Positions 13,639 through 20,809 of a DNA stretch of 21,027 nucleotides are shown here, piece by piece (the stretch's first letter is position 1; each line of letters begins with the position of its first letter). Below the pieces are notes generated by a model. The model was not told the DNA's origin. It did not search any database and saw only the letters and a program-made list of their open reading frames with translations. A program made the translations under genes and the position numbers. This DNA comes from an uncultured Collinsella sp. (GTDB lineage Bacteria; Actinomycetota; Coriobacteriia; Coriobacteriales; Coriobacteriaceae), in assembly GCA_900754445.1 (NCBI GenBank), contig CAAECW010000094.1, positions 1 to 21,027 on the forward strand, written 5' to 3'.

Positions 13639-15090
13639 CTACTCGACCGTATCGACCGTTGCCGCCACGTTGCCGTCTGCCATGCGCACGCGAATGGCGT
13701 CACCGGGCTTAAAGGTCTTGGCGCTCGTGGCCACCCCATCATCGCTGTACGCGATGGAATAACCACGGGCAAGCACCTTGAGCGGCGACAGGGCATCGAG
13801 CGAGGCTGCCGCACGGCCCAGGTCGGATGCTGGCTTGTTGAGCATCGTGCGCCCCTGATGCTCCAGGCGGGAGCTTGCGAGCGTGAGCGCATGGCGCTTG
13901 CCATCGAGTCCTGAGGTGCTTGCGATCAAGCGCTCGGGCAGACGCTCAAAGTTGGAGCGGAATGCCCCAACCGAACGCGTTATGGCGCCGGACAAACGAT
14001 CGGCCGTCAGGGCAAGCTCAGACTCGCGACGCTCAACCATAAACGTTGGGTCGTTGAGGCACGGGCGGCATGCGGCCGCATCGAGCGCATCGCCCAAGCG
14101 AGCCGTATAGGTATCCCAGGCACGGCGACCGCGCTGATCGAGCATCTCCAGGTCGACCTGGGCCGACCCAATCATCGATGCCATCGCAGCACCCAGACGT
14201 TGATAGCGCGCCTCGAGCACATCGGCCAACTCCGTCATAGCCGGCGCCACCGATTCGGCCGCCGCCGTAGGCGTGGAGGCGCGACGGTCGCTCACCATGT
14301 CGCAAATCGAGGTATCGGGCTCATGGCCAATGCCGGTCACCACGGGCACGGGACAAGCCGCCACCGCGCGGGCAAGCTCCTCGTCATTAAAGGTCATGAG
14401 GTCCTCAAAGGAGCCGCCGCCGCGCACCAACAAAATACAGTCGGGCGCCGGCGTAATGGAAGCGGCGCGGCGCAGGCCCTCAATGAGCTCTGTCGGCGCA
14501 CCCTCGCCTTGTACCTTGGCACCCACGCAGACGAGCTCGACGAGCGGGTTGCGACGACGCAATGTGCGCTTGACGTCGTCGATTACGGCACCCGAAAGCG
14601 AGGTGACGACCGCCACGCGGGAGCAGAACACCGGGATGCGGCGTTTGCGCGCTTCGTCCATCAGACCCTCACGGCGTAGCTTTTCGGCCAGTTGCGCCAC
14701 TTGTTGACGCAGCAGACCCTCCCCCGCCAGCGAAAACGAGCGAGCGACAAAGCTCATGCGGCCCGTAGCCTTATAGAGATTGAAGCTGCCCTTAAAGCTC
14801 ACCTGCATACCGTCGCGCAGATCGAACGTGCGCTTGAGATAGGCACCCTTCCAAATGATGCAGTCAACGGCGGCCGAATCGTCCTTGATCTGGAAATAGC
14901 AGTGGCCGCTTCGGGCGTTAGGACCACGAAAACCCGTGACCTCGCCCAAGACGCTCAGCTGCGGAATGGCATCGAGCGCACCGGCGGCGATCTCCACCGC
15001 CTGGCTCACGCTGAGCTCCTTGCGCTCTTGCTCGTCCGAACCGTCGAACTCGGCGGAAACGGCATTACCGGTTAGGTTCCAGCCTGCCAC
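13639..15090 (-). CDS. xseA: Exodeoxyribonuclease VII large subunit (GTG start)
   Basis: 483 aa. Catalytic subunit of exonuclease VII, active in mismatch repair and single-strand DNA turnover. The start is GTG at 15090, supported by AAAGGAGG 6 nt upstream. Domains: an N-terminal OB-fold (about 26-125, with SVLGEVTGFRG and GHCYFQIKDD), then the catalytic domain with PVFCSRVAVVTSLSGAVIDD (153-172), RGGGSFEDL (223-231), FNDEELARA, GIGHEPD (253-259) and RASTPTAAAE (270-279), then a long coiled-coil region that binds XseB. The C-terminal VLARGYSIAY is also typical. The extra 20 or so acidic residues at the N terminus are slightly longer than usual. Confidence 0.94.
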   Translation of the reverse strand: MAGWNLTGNAVSAEFDGSDEQERKELSVSQAVEIAAGALDAIPQLSVLGEVTGFRGPNARSGHCYFQIKDDSAAVDCIIWKGAYLKRTFDLRDGMQVSFKGSFNLYKATGRMSFVARSFSLAGEGLLRQQVAQLAEKLRREGLMDEARKRRIPVFCSRVAVVTSLSGAVIDDVKRTLRRRNPLVELVCVGAKVQGEGAPTELIEGLRRAASITPAPDCILLVRGGGSFEDLMTFNDEELARAVAACPVPVVTGIGHEPDTSICDMVSDRRASTPTAAAESVAPAMTELADVLEARYQRLGAAMASMIGSAQVDLEMLDQRGRRAWDTYTARLGDALDAAACRPCLNDPTFMVERRESELALTADRLSGAITRSVGAFRSNFERLPERLIASTSGLDGKRHALTLASSRLEHQGRTMLNKPASDLGRAAASLDALSPLKVLARGYSIAYSDDGVATSAKTFKPGDAIRVRMADGNVAATVDTVE

Positions 15091-15159
15091 GCAGCCTCCT
15101 TTCGTTATCGAGCACAGAGGCTCCGGCCCCGTGCGAAATTAAGTCCAACACATAGTACA

Positions 15160-15189
15160 GCGCCGCGAGGACACGAATCCCCACGGCGC
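15160..15189 (-). terminator. GC-rich hairpin between the zinc peptidase gene and xseA
   Basis: GCGCCG (15160-15165) and CGGCGC (15184-15189) pair, with extra GAGGA/TCCCC pairing inside. It is 17 nt after the peptidase stop on the - strand. There is no U-tract, so strong termination is uncertain and xseA may be read through. Confidence 0.35.
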
Positions 15190-15205
15190 CTGCCTGTCCC
15201 ATTTG

Positions 15206-15910
15206 TTATCGGTTGGAGTTTCTGTTGTAGCGAGCCATAAGGTAGAGCAACTGAATGATCGAAGTGAGCGCTGCAGCCACATAGGTAAGCGCGGCTGCCG
15301 TCAGTACCTTCTTGGCGCCGTTGACCTGCTTGGAGCTCATACCCGACTGCTCGATGTACGCCACAGCACGTCGGCTGGCGTCAATCTCGACAGGCAACGT
15401 AACGAGTTGGAACAGCACACTAAACGAAAAGAAGATCAACGCGAGGGTCGTGAGCCCGGCAATGTTCATAAACAGGCCCAAGAGTAACACGATGGTCCAG
15501 GTGTTCTGGGTAAAGTTGACGACCGGCACGAGGGCGGTACGCACTTTCATCATGGCATAGCCGCTTTGACGCTGGGCGGCATGGCCCGCCTCGTGGCAGG
15601 CGACGGCAACGCTTGCGACCGAACCGCCCGAACGGTTGGCATCCGACAGATACAGGTTGTTGTCCTGCGGGTTGTAATGGTCGGTGAGCTCGCCAGCGAC
15701 ACCCTTGATACCCACGGCGCTACAACCGTTGGCATCGAGCATGCGGCGAGCGACTGTGGCACCCGTATCGCCGTCCGAGCGAACCTTGGACCAGGTTTTG
15801 TACGTCGAGTTGATATAGTTCTGTGCGGCAAGGCCAAGCACCGTGCAGACAAGAACAACCAGCAGGTACAGCGGGTCGATGCCAAAGCCGTATCCATAGT
15901 AATAAGGCAT
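15206..15910 (-). CDS. Membrane zinc metallopeptidase, YugP family
   Basis: 234 aa. The family (Zn_peptidase_2, YugP) comprises small integral-membrane metallopeptidases with unclear targets. Seen: an N-terminal helix LYLLVVLVCTVLGLAAQN (14-31), the zinc motif HEAGH (106-110), a middle pair of hydrophobic helices (about 131-172), LPVEIDASRRA (172-182) whose Glu is the probable third ligand, and a C-terminal hydrophobic helix (about 203-226). Start at 15910 with GGAGGAATT directly upstream. The Tyr-rich N terminus MPYYYGYGFG is common in this family. It follows RNase D by 64 nt. Confidence 0.9.
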   Translation of the reverse strand: MPYYYGYGFGIDPLYLLVVLVCTVLGLAAQNYINSTYKTWSKVRSDGDTGATVARRMLDANGCSAVGIKGVAGELTDHYNPQDNNLYLSDANRSGGSVASVAVACHEAGHAAQRQSGYAMMKVRTALVPVVNFTQNTWTIVLLLGLFMNIAGLTTLALIFFSFSVLFQLVTLPVEIDASRRAVAYIEQSGMSSKQVNGAKKVLTAAALTYVAAALTSIIQLLYLMARYNRNSNR

Positions 15911-15974
15911 GCGAATTCCTCCGAGTCGAGTTACACGTTGGAGGCATTTTACCCACTCAACCGGCTAGGCTTCC

Positions 15975-17108
15975 CTACAGGACCTCGATTTTGCCGTCCT
16001 TCACCGTCAACCCCATATTGCCGGAAAGCAGATCGTCCAGGCGCGAGCCCACAAGCTCAAAGCGCCAACCTTCGCGCAGGCGGCTCTGCTCGGGATGCTC
16101 AATGTAGTCGGCCAGGTCATCGCGCGAGGCAATGACCGAGGTCGCAACGCCTGAGCGCTCGGCAACCAGGCGGATAAGCGCATACATAAGGTCAGTCACG
16201 CTCTCCAGCTCCGGCGAAATCTGACGATGTCCGCGCACCAAGAGCGGCAGGCGATCGTGCGGACAGCTCGCACCGCGCTTGATGGCCATGAGCGCACCGT
16301 CCACGTCGCGCTCCCCCAATTGATCGGTACCGCGAATGCTACGGAACTCCTCAACGCGCACGGGATTGCGCTTAACGAGCGCTAGCAGCGTGTCGTCGGA
16401 CATGACCCACTTGCGTGGGATGTTGCGCCGCTCGGCGCGGTCCTCGCGCCAGGCGGCGAGCTCGCGCGCGATACCCAGCTGATGACGGCTGCACGAATTG
16501 ATGCGCTTGACCTTGCGGAACGCCTCGTGGCGATCGGCGCGATAGTGTGACTCGTCAGCCAGCGGGCGCAGCTCGTCGAGCACCCAGTCCACACGGCCCA
16601 GCTCGCGCAGGCGGCTCATCATCTCGGTATAGGCGACGATCAGGTACTTGACGTCATCGATCGCATACTCAATCTGCTTATCGGTCAGCGGGCGGCGCGA
16701 CCAGTCGGTCAGTGACTCGGTCTTGGGCAGCGATACGCCGCAGAACGTCTGAACAAGCGCGCCATACGAAATCTGCTGGCGCTCGCCCAAAAAGGCGGCG
16801 GCGACCTGCGTATCGAAAATCGGTCGTGGCAGCACGCCCACGGTATGGAGCATGACCTCCATATCCTGCGAGCACGCGTGGAAGACCTTGGTCACGCTCT
16901 CGTCGGCCATAAGCTCGGCCAGCGGCGATAGGTCGTCGATTACCAGGGGATCGACCGCGACGCTCTCGGCAGGGGTGGCAATCTGAACCAAGCACAGACG
17001 CGGATGGAACGTGCGCTCGCGCAAAAACTCGGTATCGACGGCAATCGCGTCGAACTCACGGGCGCGCTGGCAAAAGTCGAGTAGAGCCTGATGTGTGGAA
17101 ATGTACAT
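15975..17108 (-). CDS. rnd: Ribonuclease D
   Basis: 377 aa from the ATG at 17108 (MYISTHQALLDFC), close to the length of the E. coli enzyme; the open frame extends to 17144, but those residues are not family-like. No strong ribosome site is seen. RNase D is a 3'-5' exonuclease trimming tRNA and other small RNAs. The DEDDy exonuclease residues are clear: VDTEF (D25, E27), HACSQDMEV (D82), and YAIDD (Y148, D152). An HRDC-like region follows (HQLGIARELAAWREDRAERR). First gene of the long - strand series, back to back with the lipid kinase gene. Confidence 0.93.
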   Translation of the reverse strand: MYISTHQALLDFCQRAREFDAIAVDTEFLRERTFHPRLCLVQIATPAESVAVDPLVIDDLSPLAELMADESVTKVFHACSQDMEVMLHTVGVLPRPIFDTQVAAAFLGERQQISYGALVQTFCGVSLPKTESLTDWSRRPLTDKQIEYAIDDVKYLIVAYTEMMSRLRELGRVDWVLDELRPLADESHYRADRHEAFRKVKRINSCSRHQLGIARELAAWREDRAERRNIPRKWVMSDDTLLALVKRNPVRVEEFRSIRGTDQLGERDVDGALMAIKRGASCPHDRLPLLVRGHRQISPELESVTDLMYALIRLVAERSGVATSVIASRDDLADYIEHPEQSRLREGWRFELVGSRLDDLLSGNMGLTVKDGKIEVL

Positions 17109-17170
17109 ATCAACCCATCGAATAAGGTTAGGCCCGAAAAACACGGGTAGGATATCGGCATTGCCTTACA

Positions 17171-17178
17171 ACTATACT
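17171..17178. promoter_or_regulatory. Overlapping divergent -10 elements for rnd (-) and the lipid kinase (+)
   Basis: TATACT at 17173-17178 on the + strand and TATAGT on the - strand (17176-17171) overlap in the 98-nt gap between the two genes. No clear -35 boxes were found, so the assignment is tentative. Confidence 0.35.
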
Positions 17179-17206
17179 CGGTTAGTCACAGAACGGGAAC
17201 GTAAGT

Positions 17207-18124
17207 ATGCGCTGCCTTATCATCCACAACCCGGCATCGGGCCCCAGCTCAGATGAAATCTACGCATTTACGCACGCCCTCGCGCAGGGCGGCGACGAGG
17301 TCGTGATGCGCTTTATCGGCGATGGCATGGAACCCGAGGACGCCGTGGCAGACGTGCGCGAGTTTGACCGCGTGGTCGTTTCGGGCGGCGACGGCACTGT
17401 CTCCAACGTGCTCGACCAGATGCGCGGATGCGGTGTCCCCACGCTCGTCTTCCCCTCCGGTACGGCCTGCCTGTTCTTCAACAACATCGGCAATGCCCCC
17501 GAGGCGGCGGCGCTCGCCAAGGCCTGCCGTGCCGGTCGCACGGTCAAAGTCGACATGGGTGAGCTCTTTTGGCTCGACGAGAACGGCAACGAGAAGCGCC
17601 ACGGCTTTATCATCATCGCCGGCTCGGGCTTCGACGCCGAGATCATGATGAAGGCCGCCCCCACCAAAAACGACATCGGCGAGATCGCCTACTTCCTCTC
17701 CGCGCTCGCCACGCCCAATCCCACGGTGGCGCACTTTACGATTGAGCATGACGGCATTGTCGAGGAGCTCGACGGCATCTGCTGCATGGCCGGCAACACC
17801 TCGGTCATCCAAAACGACATCAACCTGTTCCCCGACTGCCGTATGAACGATGGCATGGTCGACATTGCGGTCATCGAACCCGTAAAAACTGTGCAGCTTC
17901 TACCGACTGTGATCACCGCCGCACTCGACCCCGCCGGCAAGGTACTCGGGCGCCCGCAGTTCAAGATCATCCAGACCAAGGAAGCCAAGATCACCTGCAC
18001 CCCGTCGCTGGGCATGCAGTTCGATGGCGAGATTATCTCCAGCAACTCGGGCGTCTTTGGAGCCCGCGCGCTTCCACAATGCCTCGACCTCATCGTCGAC
18101 GAATTCTCCCCGCTCGGAAAATAG
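17207..18124 (+). CDS. Diacylglycerol kinase family lipid kinase (YegS/DgkB-like)
   Basis: 305 aa. These soluble lipid kinases use ATP to phosphorylate diacylglycerol or related lipids at the membrane; DgkB recycles diacylglycerol in Gram-positives. Start at 17207 with GGGAACG upstream. Seen: the N-terminal IIHNPASG (5-12), the nucleotide-binding VVSGGDGTVSNVL (57-69), FPSGTACLFFNNIGN, and in the C-terminal beta domain SGFDAEIMM and ITCTPSLGMQFDGE. Normal length, no transmembrane segment. A 30-codon ORF starts 9 nt downstream. The exact lipid substrate is not decided by sequence. Confidence 0.88.
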   Translation: MRCLIIHNPASGPSSDEIYAFTHALAQGGDEVVMRFIGDGMEPEDAVADVREFDRVVVSGGDGTVSNVLDQMRGCGVPTLVFPSGTACLFFNNIGNAPEAAALAKACRAGRTVKVDMGELFWLDENGNEKRHGFIIIAGSGFDAEIMMKAAPTKNDIGEIAYFLSALATPNPTVAHFTIEHDGIVEELDGICCMAGNTSVIQNDINLFPDCRMNDGMVDIAVIEPVKTVQLLPTVITAALDPAGKVLGRPQFKIIQTKEAKITCTPSLGMQFDGEIISSNSGVFGARALPQCLDLIVDEFSPLGK

Positions 18125-18133
18125 GAGGACCCT

Positions 18134-18226
18134 ATGAACGACAATCCCCTGCTCGGCTTCATCATCATCGTTTTGGCCATGCTCGTCGGCTATGCGATCA
18201 ACGTGATCCACCGCCGGAAGAAGTAA
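18134..18226 (+). CDS. 30-residue single-pass membrane microprotein
   Basis: ATG at 18134 with a perfect AGGAGG ending about 6 nt upstream; stop TAA at 18224-18226. The product is an N-terminal MNDNPLLG, one hydrophobic helix (FIIIVLAMLVGYAINVI) and a basic tail HRRKK, so N-out or positive-inside single-pass topology is expected. It lies 9 nt after the lipid kinase and directly before a strong terminator, so it is the last gene of that operon. I recognise no family; the strong ribosome site, GC-rich codons and placement argue that it is translated. It may be an accessory of the lipid kinase or a small membrane regulator. Confidence 0.7.
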   Translation: MNDNPLLGFIIIVLAMLVGYAINVIHRRKK

Positions 18227-18262
18227 TTCCACATTGGTATGATATTCATCCAATTATCGTCT

Positions 18263-18304
18263 CCCCTGCTGTTTATGCATTTGCCAAACAGCAGGGGGAT
18301 TTTC
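18263..18304 (+). terminator. Terminator of the lipid kinase operon
   Basis: CCCCTGCTGTTT (18263-18274) and AAACAGCAGGGG (18286-18297) form a perfect 12-bp stem with an 11-nt loop. GATTTTC follows. Confidence 0.9.
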
Positions 18305-18354
18305 ATTTCGGGCATTCCCAGCTACTTTATTCGGCTACAGTAATCACAGGGCGC

Positions 18355-18388
18355 CTTTATTAAAGTAAAGCTACAAACTGAGTATAAT
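18355..18388 (+). promoter_or_regulatory. Promoter region of the C69 peptidase gene
   Basis: TATAAT at 18383-18388 has a weak -35 TTAAAG 17 bp upstream. The palindrome CTTTA-T-TAAAG (18355-18365) overlaps that -35 and could be an operator. The start would lie near 18395, leaving an AT-rich leader of about 140 nt. Two similar 10-mers, TTACGCTTAT (18411) and TTACGCTAAT (18462), occur in the leader; their meaning is unknown. Confidence 0.55.
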
Positions 18389-18491
18389 TAACCGCTCATC
18401 GCATATTTCATTACGCTTATCGAGTAAGTTTCTTTCATAGATGAATATTGTTTCCAGTTCGTTACGCTAATGGGGTGTCTTTATTGGCTGA

Positions 18492-18515
18492 AGCCCTCTG
18501 GCAACGGAGGGCTTT
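18492..18515 (+). promoter_or_regulatory. Terminator-like hairpin in the C69 peptidase leader
   Basis: AGCCCTC (18492-18498), loop TGGCAACG, GAGGGCT (18507-18513), then TT. It is 20 nt before the peptidase start and could attenuate transcription or limit access to the GGGAGG ribosome site. The U-run is short. Confidence 0.4.
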
Positions 18516-18533
18516 CGCACGCTGGGAGGGAAA

Positions 18534-20483
18534 ATGAGGAAAACTCACCCCGTCAACGCGCTCAAGAAGCTAGGCATAGGCCTCGCCTTTGGAGCTGCAA
18601 CCATCATGTCCATGCCGACATCTGCGCTCGCCTGCACGCAGATATACATGGGCAAAAACCTTACGGCCGACGGCAACACGTACTACGGCCGCGCCGAGGA
18701 CTTTGGCAAGCGCTATCTTAAGCACTACGGTATCGAGCCTGCCCACGAAGCTGGCTTTAAGTACAGCTCGATTGAATCTGCTTTTGAATACACTTCGAAT
18801 AAGCCTACCTATCGCTACAGCTATGTACGCGACCACCCCTCCAACTGGTATGGTCGTACCGATGCCTACTCCGAGGCCGGAATCAACGAGAAGGGCGTGT
18901 CATGCTCTGCCACGCTGAGCACCTCCTATAACGAGGATGCCGAAGCAGCAGACCCCATCGATGAGCGAGTGGGTCTGGGCGAGTATAGCTACGGCAGCAT
19001 CATCTTGGGCGAGAGCGCCACGGCACGCGAGGGCGTCGAGCTCCTTGGCAGCCTGATCGACGACCAGGGCGTCTGCACCAACGACCAGATCATCATCGCC
19101 GACAACAACGAGACCTGGCTGTTCGCCACACTTTCCGCCCATCAGTGGATCGCCATGAAGCTGACCGACGATGTCGCCTCACTCAACCCCAACATCGGCA
19201 GCCTCAACTACGATGTCAACCTCAATGACATCGAGAATTGCCTCCACTCCAAGGACATCGAGTCCATGCCTGTGGAGAAGGGCTTTGCCGAGTACACCGA
19301 CGGCAAGTTCGACGTTGCCAAAACGTATGGCGAAAGCCTCGCCGATTCCGGCGTTCACCAGTGGACTCGCTATGTGCAAGGCCGCGATTATTTTGCTAGA
19401 CCGCTGACCGAAGGCACGGATTACGAGATTACCACCGTTGAGAACGATGACGGTACCAGCCAAAAGGGAGCCATGGTCAGCGAGATCCAGCCCTTGTTCT
19501 TCAAGCCTGGCAAGTCTGGCTGGAGCACCTTTGAGCTGATTCGTGCCTTTGGCAACCGCGGCGAAAAGGTTCCTGGCCTTAACGCCAACATTGACGGCGT
19601 CTACGCCATCGGCAGCGAGCGCAACACCGAAATCAACCTTTTCCAGATTCGTCGCGGGTATGATCCCGAAGTCGCTACCATCCAGTGGGAGATGCTCTCC
19701 CGCGCCGCGTACTCTGTCGCCATCCCGCTGTACTCCGCTTTGATAACTGAGGTTAGCCCTTACTTCAGCGATCAGACCGTCCCCTTCGATCACTGCAGCG
19801 TGAAAGACGTCGTGTACAACGAGGAGCCCGAGAACTCCATCAACTACGTCCTCATGGACATCAGCTCGCTCTGCTTTGAGAACCCTGACACCCTTGGCAC
19901 CAACGTCCGCGCCTACCTCGATGCGCTCCAGAACGAGCTCATCGAGCAGAACAAGGAAGTTGACGCCGCCATGCTAGCCGAGACGACCACCGAGGGCCGC
20001 ACTGCCCTGGCCAACAAGGCCGGCAAGGCTGCTACCGAGAACACCTACAAGAAGTGCAAGGCCCTGCTCCAGGAGATGCGCGCCTATCAGAAGGCCGAAA
20101 ACTTCGACCAGCCCTTCACCCCGAGCGACCTGAACACCGAGACCAACGGTCTCAAGGAGTCCATCACCTACGCCAAGGATGCTCTTGCCACCGACCCGGT
20201 CACCCCGGACCAGCCTGGCACCCCTGAGCAGCCCGGCAAGCCCGAGCAGCCCAGCACCCCCGAGCAGCCCGCTAAGCCCGAACAGCCCACCACCAAGCCT
20301 GAGAAGCCCGGCAAGTCGGACAACACCACGACCACGGTAACCACCAACAAGACGAACACCAAGGGCGGCCTGCCCACCACTGGCGATCGTTTTGATGGCC
20401 GCATGGTGGCTGCATTCGCCATCGCCGGCGTTGCCGTCATCTCCGCAGGCGGTTATATCCTCTATCGCCGCAACAAGGAGTAA
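18534..20483 (+). CDS. Secreted, sortase-anchored C69 family peptidase
   Basis: 649 aa. C69 (PepD-like) enzymes are Ntn hydrolases in which an N-terminal Cys is the nucleophile for dipeptide or amide hydrolysis. Start at 18534 with GGGAGG upstream. A signal peptide (basic MRKTHPVNALKK, then a hydrophobic stretch) ends at SALA-C; signal-peptidase cleavage after A33 would expose C34 of CTQIYMGKNLTADG, so export itself could create the active N terminus. GNTYYGRAEDFG is also family-like. The catalytic part runs to about residue 555. Then come five six-residue repeats ending in PEQP or PDQP, a Thr/Lys-rich stalk, LPTTG (613-617), a hydrophobic helix and the tail RRNKE, a complete cell-wall anchor. 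Natural substrate (host or dietary peptides, or amides) unknown. Confidence 0.9.
   Translation: MRKTHPVNALKKLGIGLAFGAATIMSMPTSALACTQIYMGKNLTADGNTYYGRAEDFGKRYLKHYGIEPAHEAGFKYSSIESAFEYTSNKPTYRYSYVRDHPSNWYGRTDAYSEAGINEKGVSCSATLSTSYNEDAEAADPIDERVGLGEYSYGSIILGESATAREGVELLGSLIDDQGVCTNDQIIIADNNETWLFATLSAHQWIAMKLTDDVASLNPNIGSLNYDVNLNDIENCLHSKDIESMPVEKGFAEYTDGKFDVAKTYGESLADSGVHQWTRYVQGRDYFARPLTEGTDYEITTVENDDGTSQKGAMVSEIQPLFFKPGKSGWSTFELIRAFGNRGEKVPGLNANIDGVYAIGSERNTEINLFQIRRGYDPEVATIQWEMLSRAAYSVAIPLYSALITEVSPYFSDQTVPFDHCSVKDVVYNEEPENSINYVLMDISSLCFENPDTLGTNVRAYLDALQNELIEQNKEVDAAMLAETTTEGRTALANKAGKAATENTYKKCKALLQEMRAYQKAENFDQPFTPSDLNTETNGLKESITYAKDALATDPVTPDQPGTPEQPGKPEQPSTPEQPAKPEQPTTKPEKPGKSDNTTTTVTTNKTNTKGGLPTTGDRFDGRMVAAFAIAGVAVISAGGYILYRRNKE
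20199..20288 (+). repeat. Five 18-bp tandem repeats encoding the PEQP stalk
   Basis: Successive units read VTPDQP, GTPEQP, GKPEQP, STPEQP and AKPEQP. A degenerate continuation TTKPEKPGK follows. Proline-rich repeats of this kind span the cell wall in anchored proteins and are likely to vary in number between strains. Confidence 0.85.
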
Positions 20484-20494
20484 TTCCTCGCTGG

Positions 20495-20533
20495 TGCGGG
20501 CGGGATGGCACGGTTCATCCCGCCCGCCCATTT
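20495..20533 (+). terminator. Terminator of the C69 peptidase gene
   Basis: GCGGGCGGGATG (20495-20506) and CATCCCGCCCGC (20515-20526) pair perfectly over 12 bp with an 8-nt loop. CATTTG follows, a short U-run. Confidence 0.75.
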
Positions 20534-20536
20534 GAC

Positions 20537-20562
20537 CGGCGGGAAACACCGCGGGAAACACC
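20537..20562 (+). repeat. Tandem duplication of a 12-mer
   Basis: CGGGAAACACCG occurs twice in a row just downstream of the C69 terminator. It may be a duplicated binding site for the following promoter or simply slippage. Confidence 0.5.
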
Positions 20563-20564
20563 GC

Positions 20565-20588
20565 TGAAATCTTTTCAAAAAAGATTTC
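20565..20588. promoter_or_regulatory. 10-bp palindrome upstream of the trp-leader promoter
   Basis: GAAATCTTTT (20565-20574), CAAA, AAAAGATTTC (20579-20588). Perfect arms; it lies 19 bp before the extended -10, so it overlaps where a -35 box would be. An operator is the simplest reading; an AT-rich terminator-like role is possible. Confidence 0.45.
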
Positions 20589-20606
20589 CCCGCACACACT
20601 TCGCTG

Positions 20607-20615
20607 TGCTATAGT
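20607..20615 (+). promoter_or_regulatory. Extended -10 promoter for the Trp leader and transporter
   Basis: TGCTATAGT is an extended -10 (TGnTATAAT type) with 5 of 6 matches in the hexamer. No clear TTGACA is present, which is acceptable for extended -10 promoters. Transcription would start near 20622, about 50 nt before the leader peptide. Confidence 0.6.
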
Positions 20616-20673
20616 GCAGCGCAACAGCAACTAGGTGCGACCGCGCCATGGCATCACGAAAGGAGCCACCAAC

Positions 20674-20742
20674 ATGAAGAACACGATGAAGTCTCTCAAC
20701 AACTGGTGGTGGCGTGATGCGAATACGATCGGTCGACAGTGA
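20674..20742 (+). CDS. Trp-rich attenuation leader peptide (22 aa)
   Basis: ATG at 20674 with GAAAGGAG about 9 nt upstream; TGA at 20740-20742. The product is MKNTMKSLNNWWWRD followed by ANTIGRQ, with Trp codons 11-13 at 20704-20712. Three adjacent Trp codons in a tiny ORF just before an intrinsic terminator are the hallmark of trp-type attenuators; corynebacterial and streptomycete trp leaders likewise have NWWW-like runs. When Trp-tRNA is scarce, the ribosome should stall here and favour read-through into the downstream membrane-protein gene. The peptide itself probably has no other function. The codons after WWW take part in two RNA pairings described separately. Confidence 0.85.
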   Translation: MKNTMKSLNNWWWRDANTIGRQ

Positions 20743-20778
20743 GTCCCTCACACCTGTTTTTGCGCTCTAGGTGATTAG

Positions 20779-20809
20779 AAGGCCTCCGGTTTCGACCGGG
20801 GGCCTTTTT
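20779..20809 (+). terminator. Intrinsic terminator of the Trp attenuator
   Basis: AAGGCCTCCGGT (20779-20790), loop TTCG, ACCGGGGGCCTT (20795-20806), one G-U pair in 12, then a run of T to 20809. It lies 36 nt after the leader stop and 80 nt before the transporter start. Confidence 0.9.

Noticed and set aside
18624..18638. Lipoprotein signal (SALAC) in the C69 protein
   Set aside because: Position -3 is Ala rather than Leu, and the Cys is the expected catalytic N-terminal nucleophile; an LPTTG anchor is already present.
18470..18721. 83-codon open frame starting upstream of the C69 peptidase
   Set aside because: It overlaps the signal-peptide region out of frame and has no ribosome site; it passes through the leader hairpin.
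20641..20809. T-box riboswitch for tryptophan
   Set aside because: No T-box sequence or specifier stem was found; the translated WWW leader explains the region.
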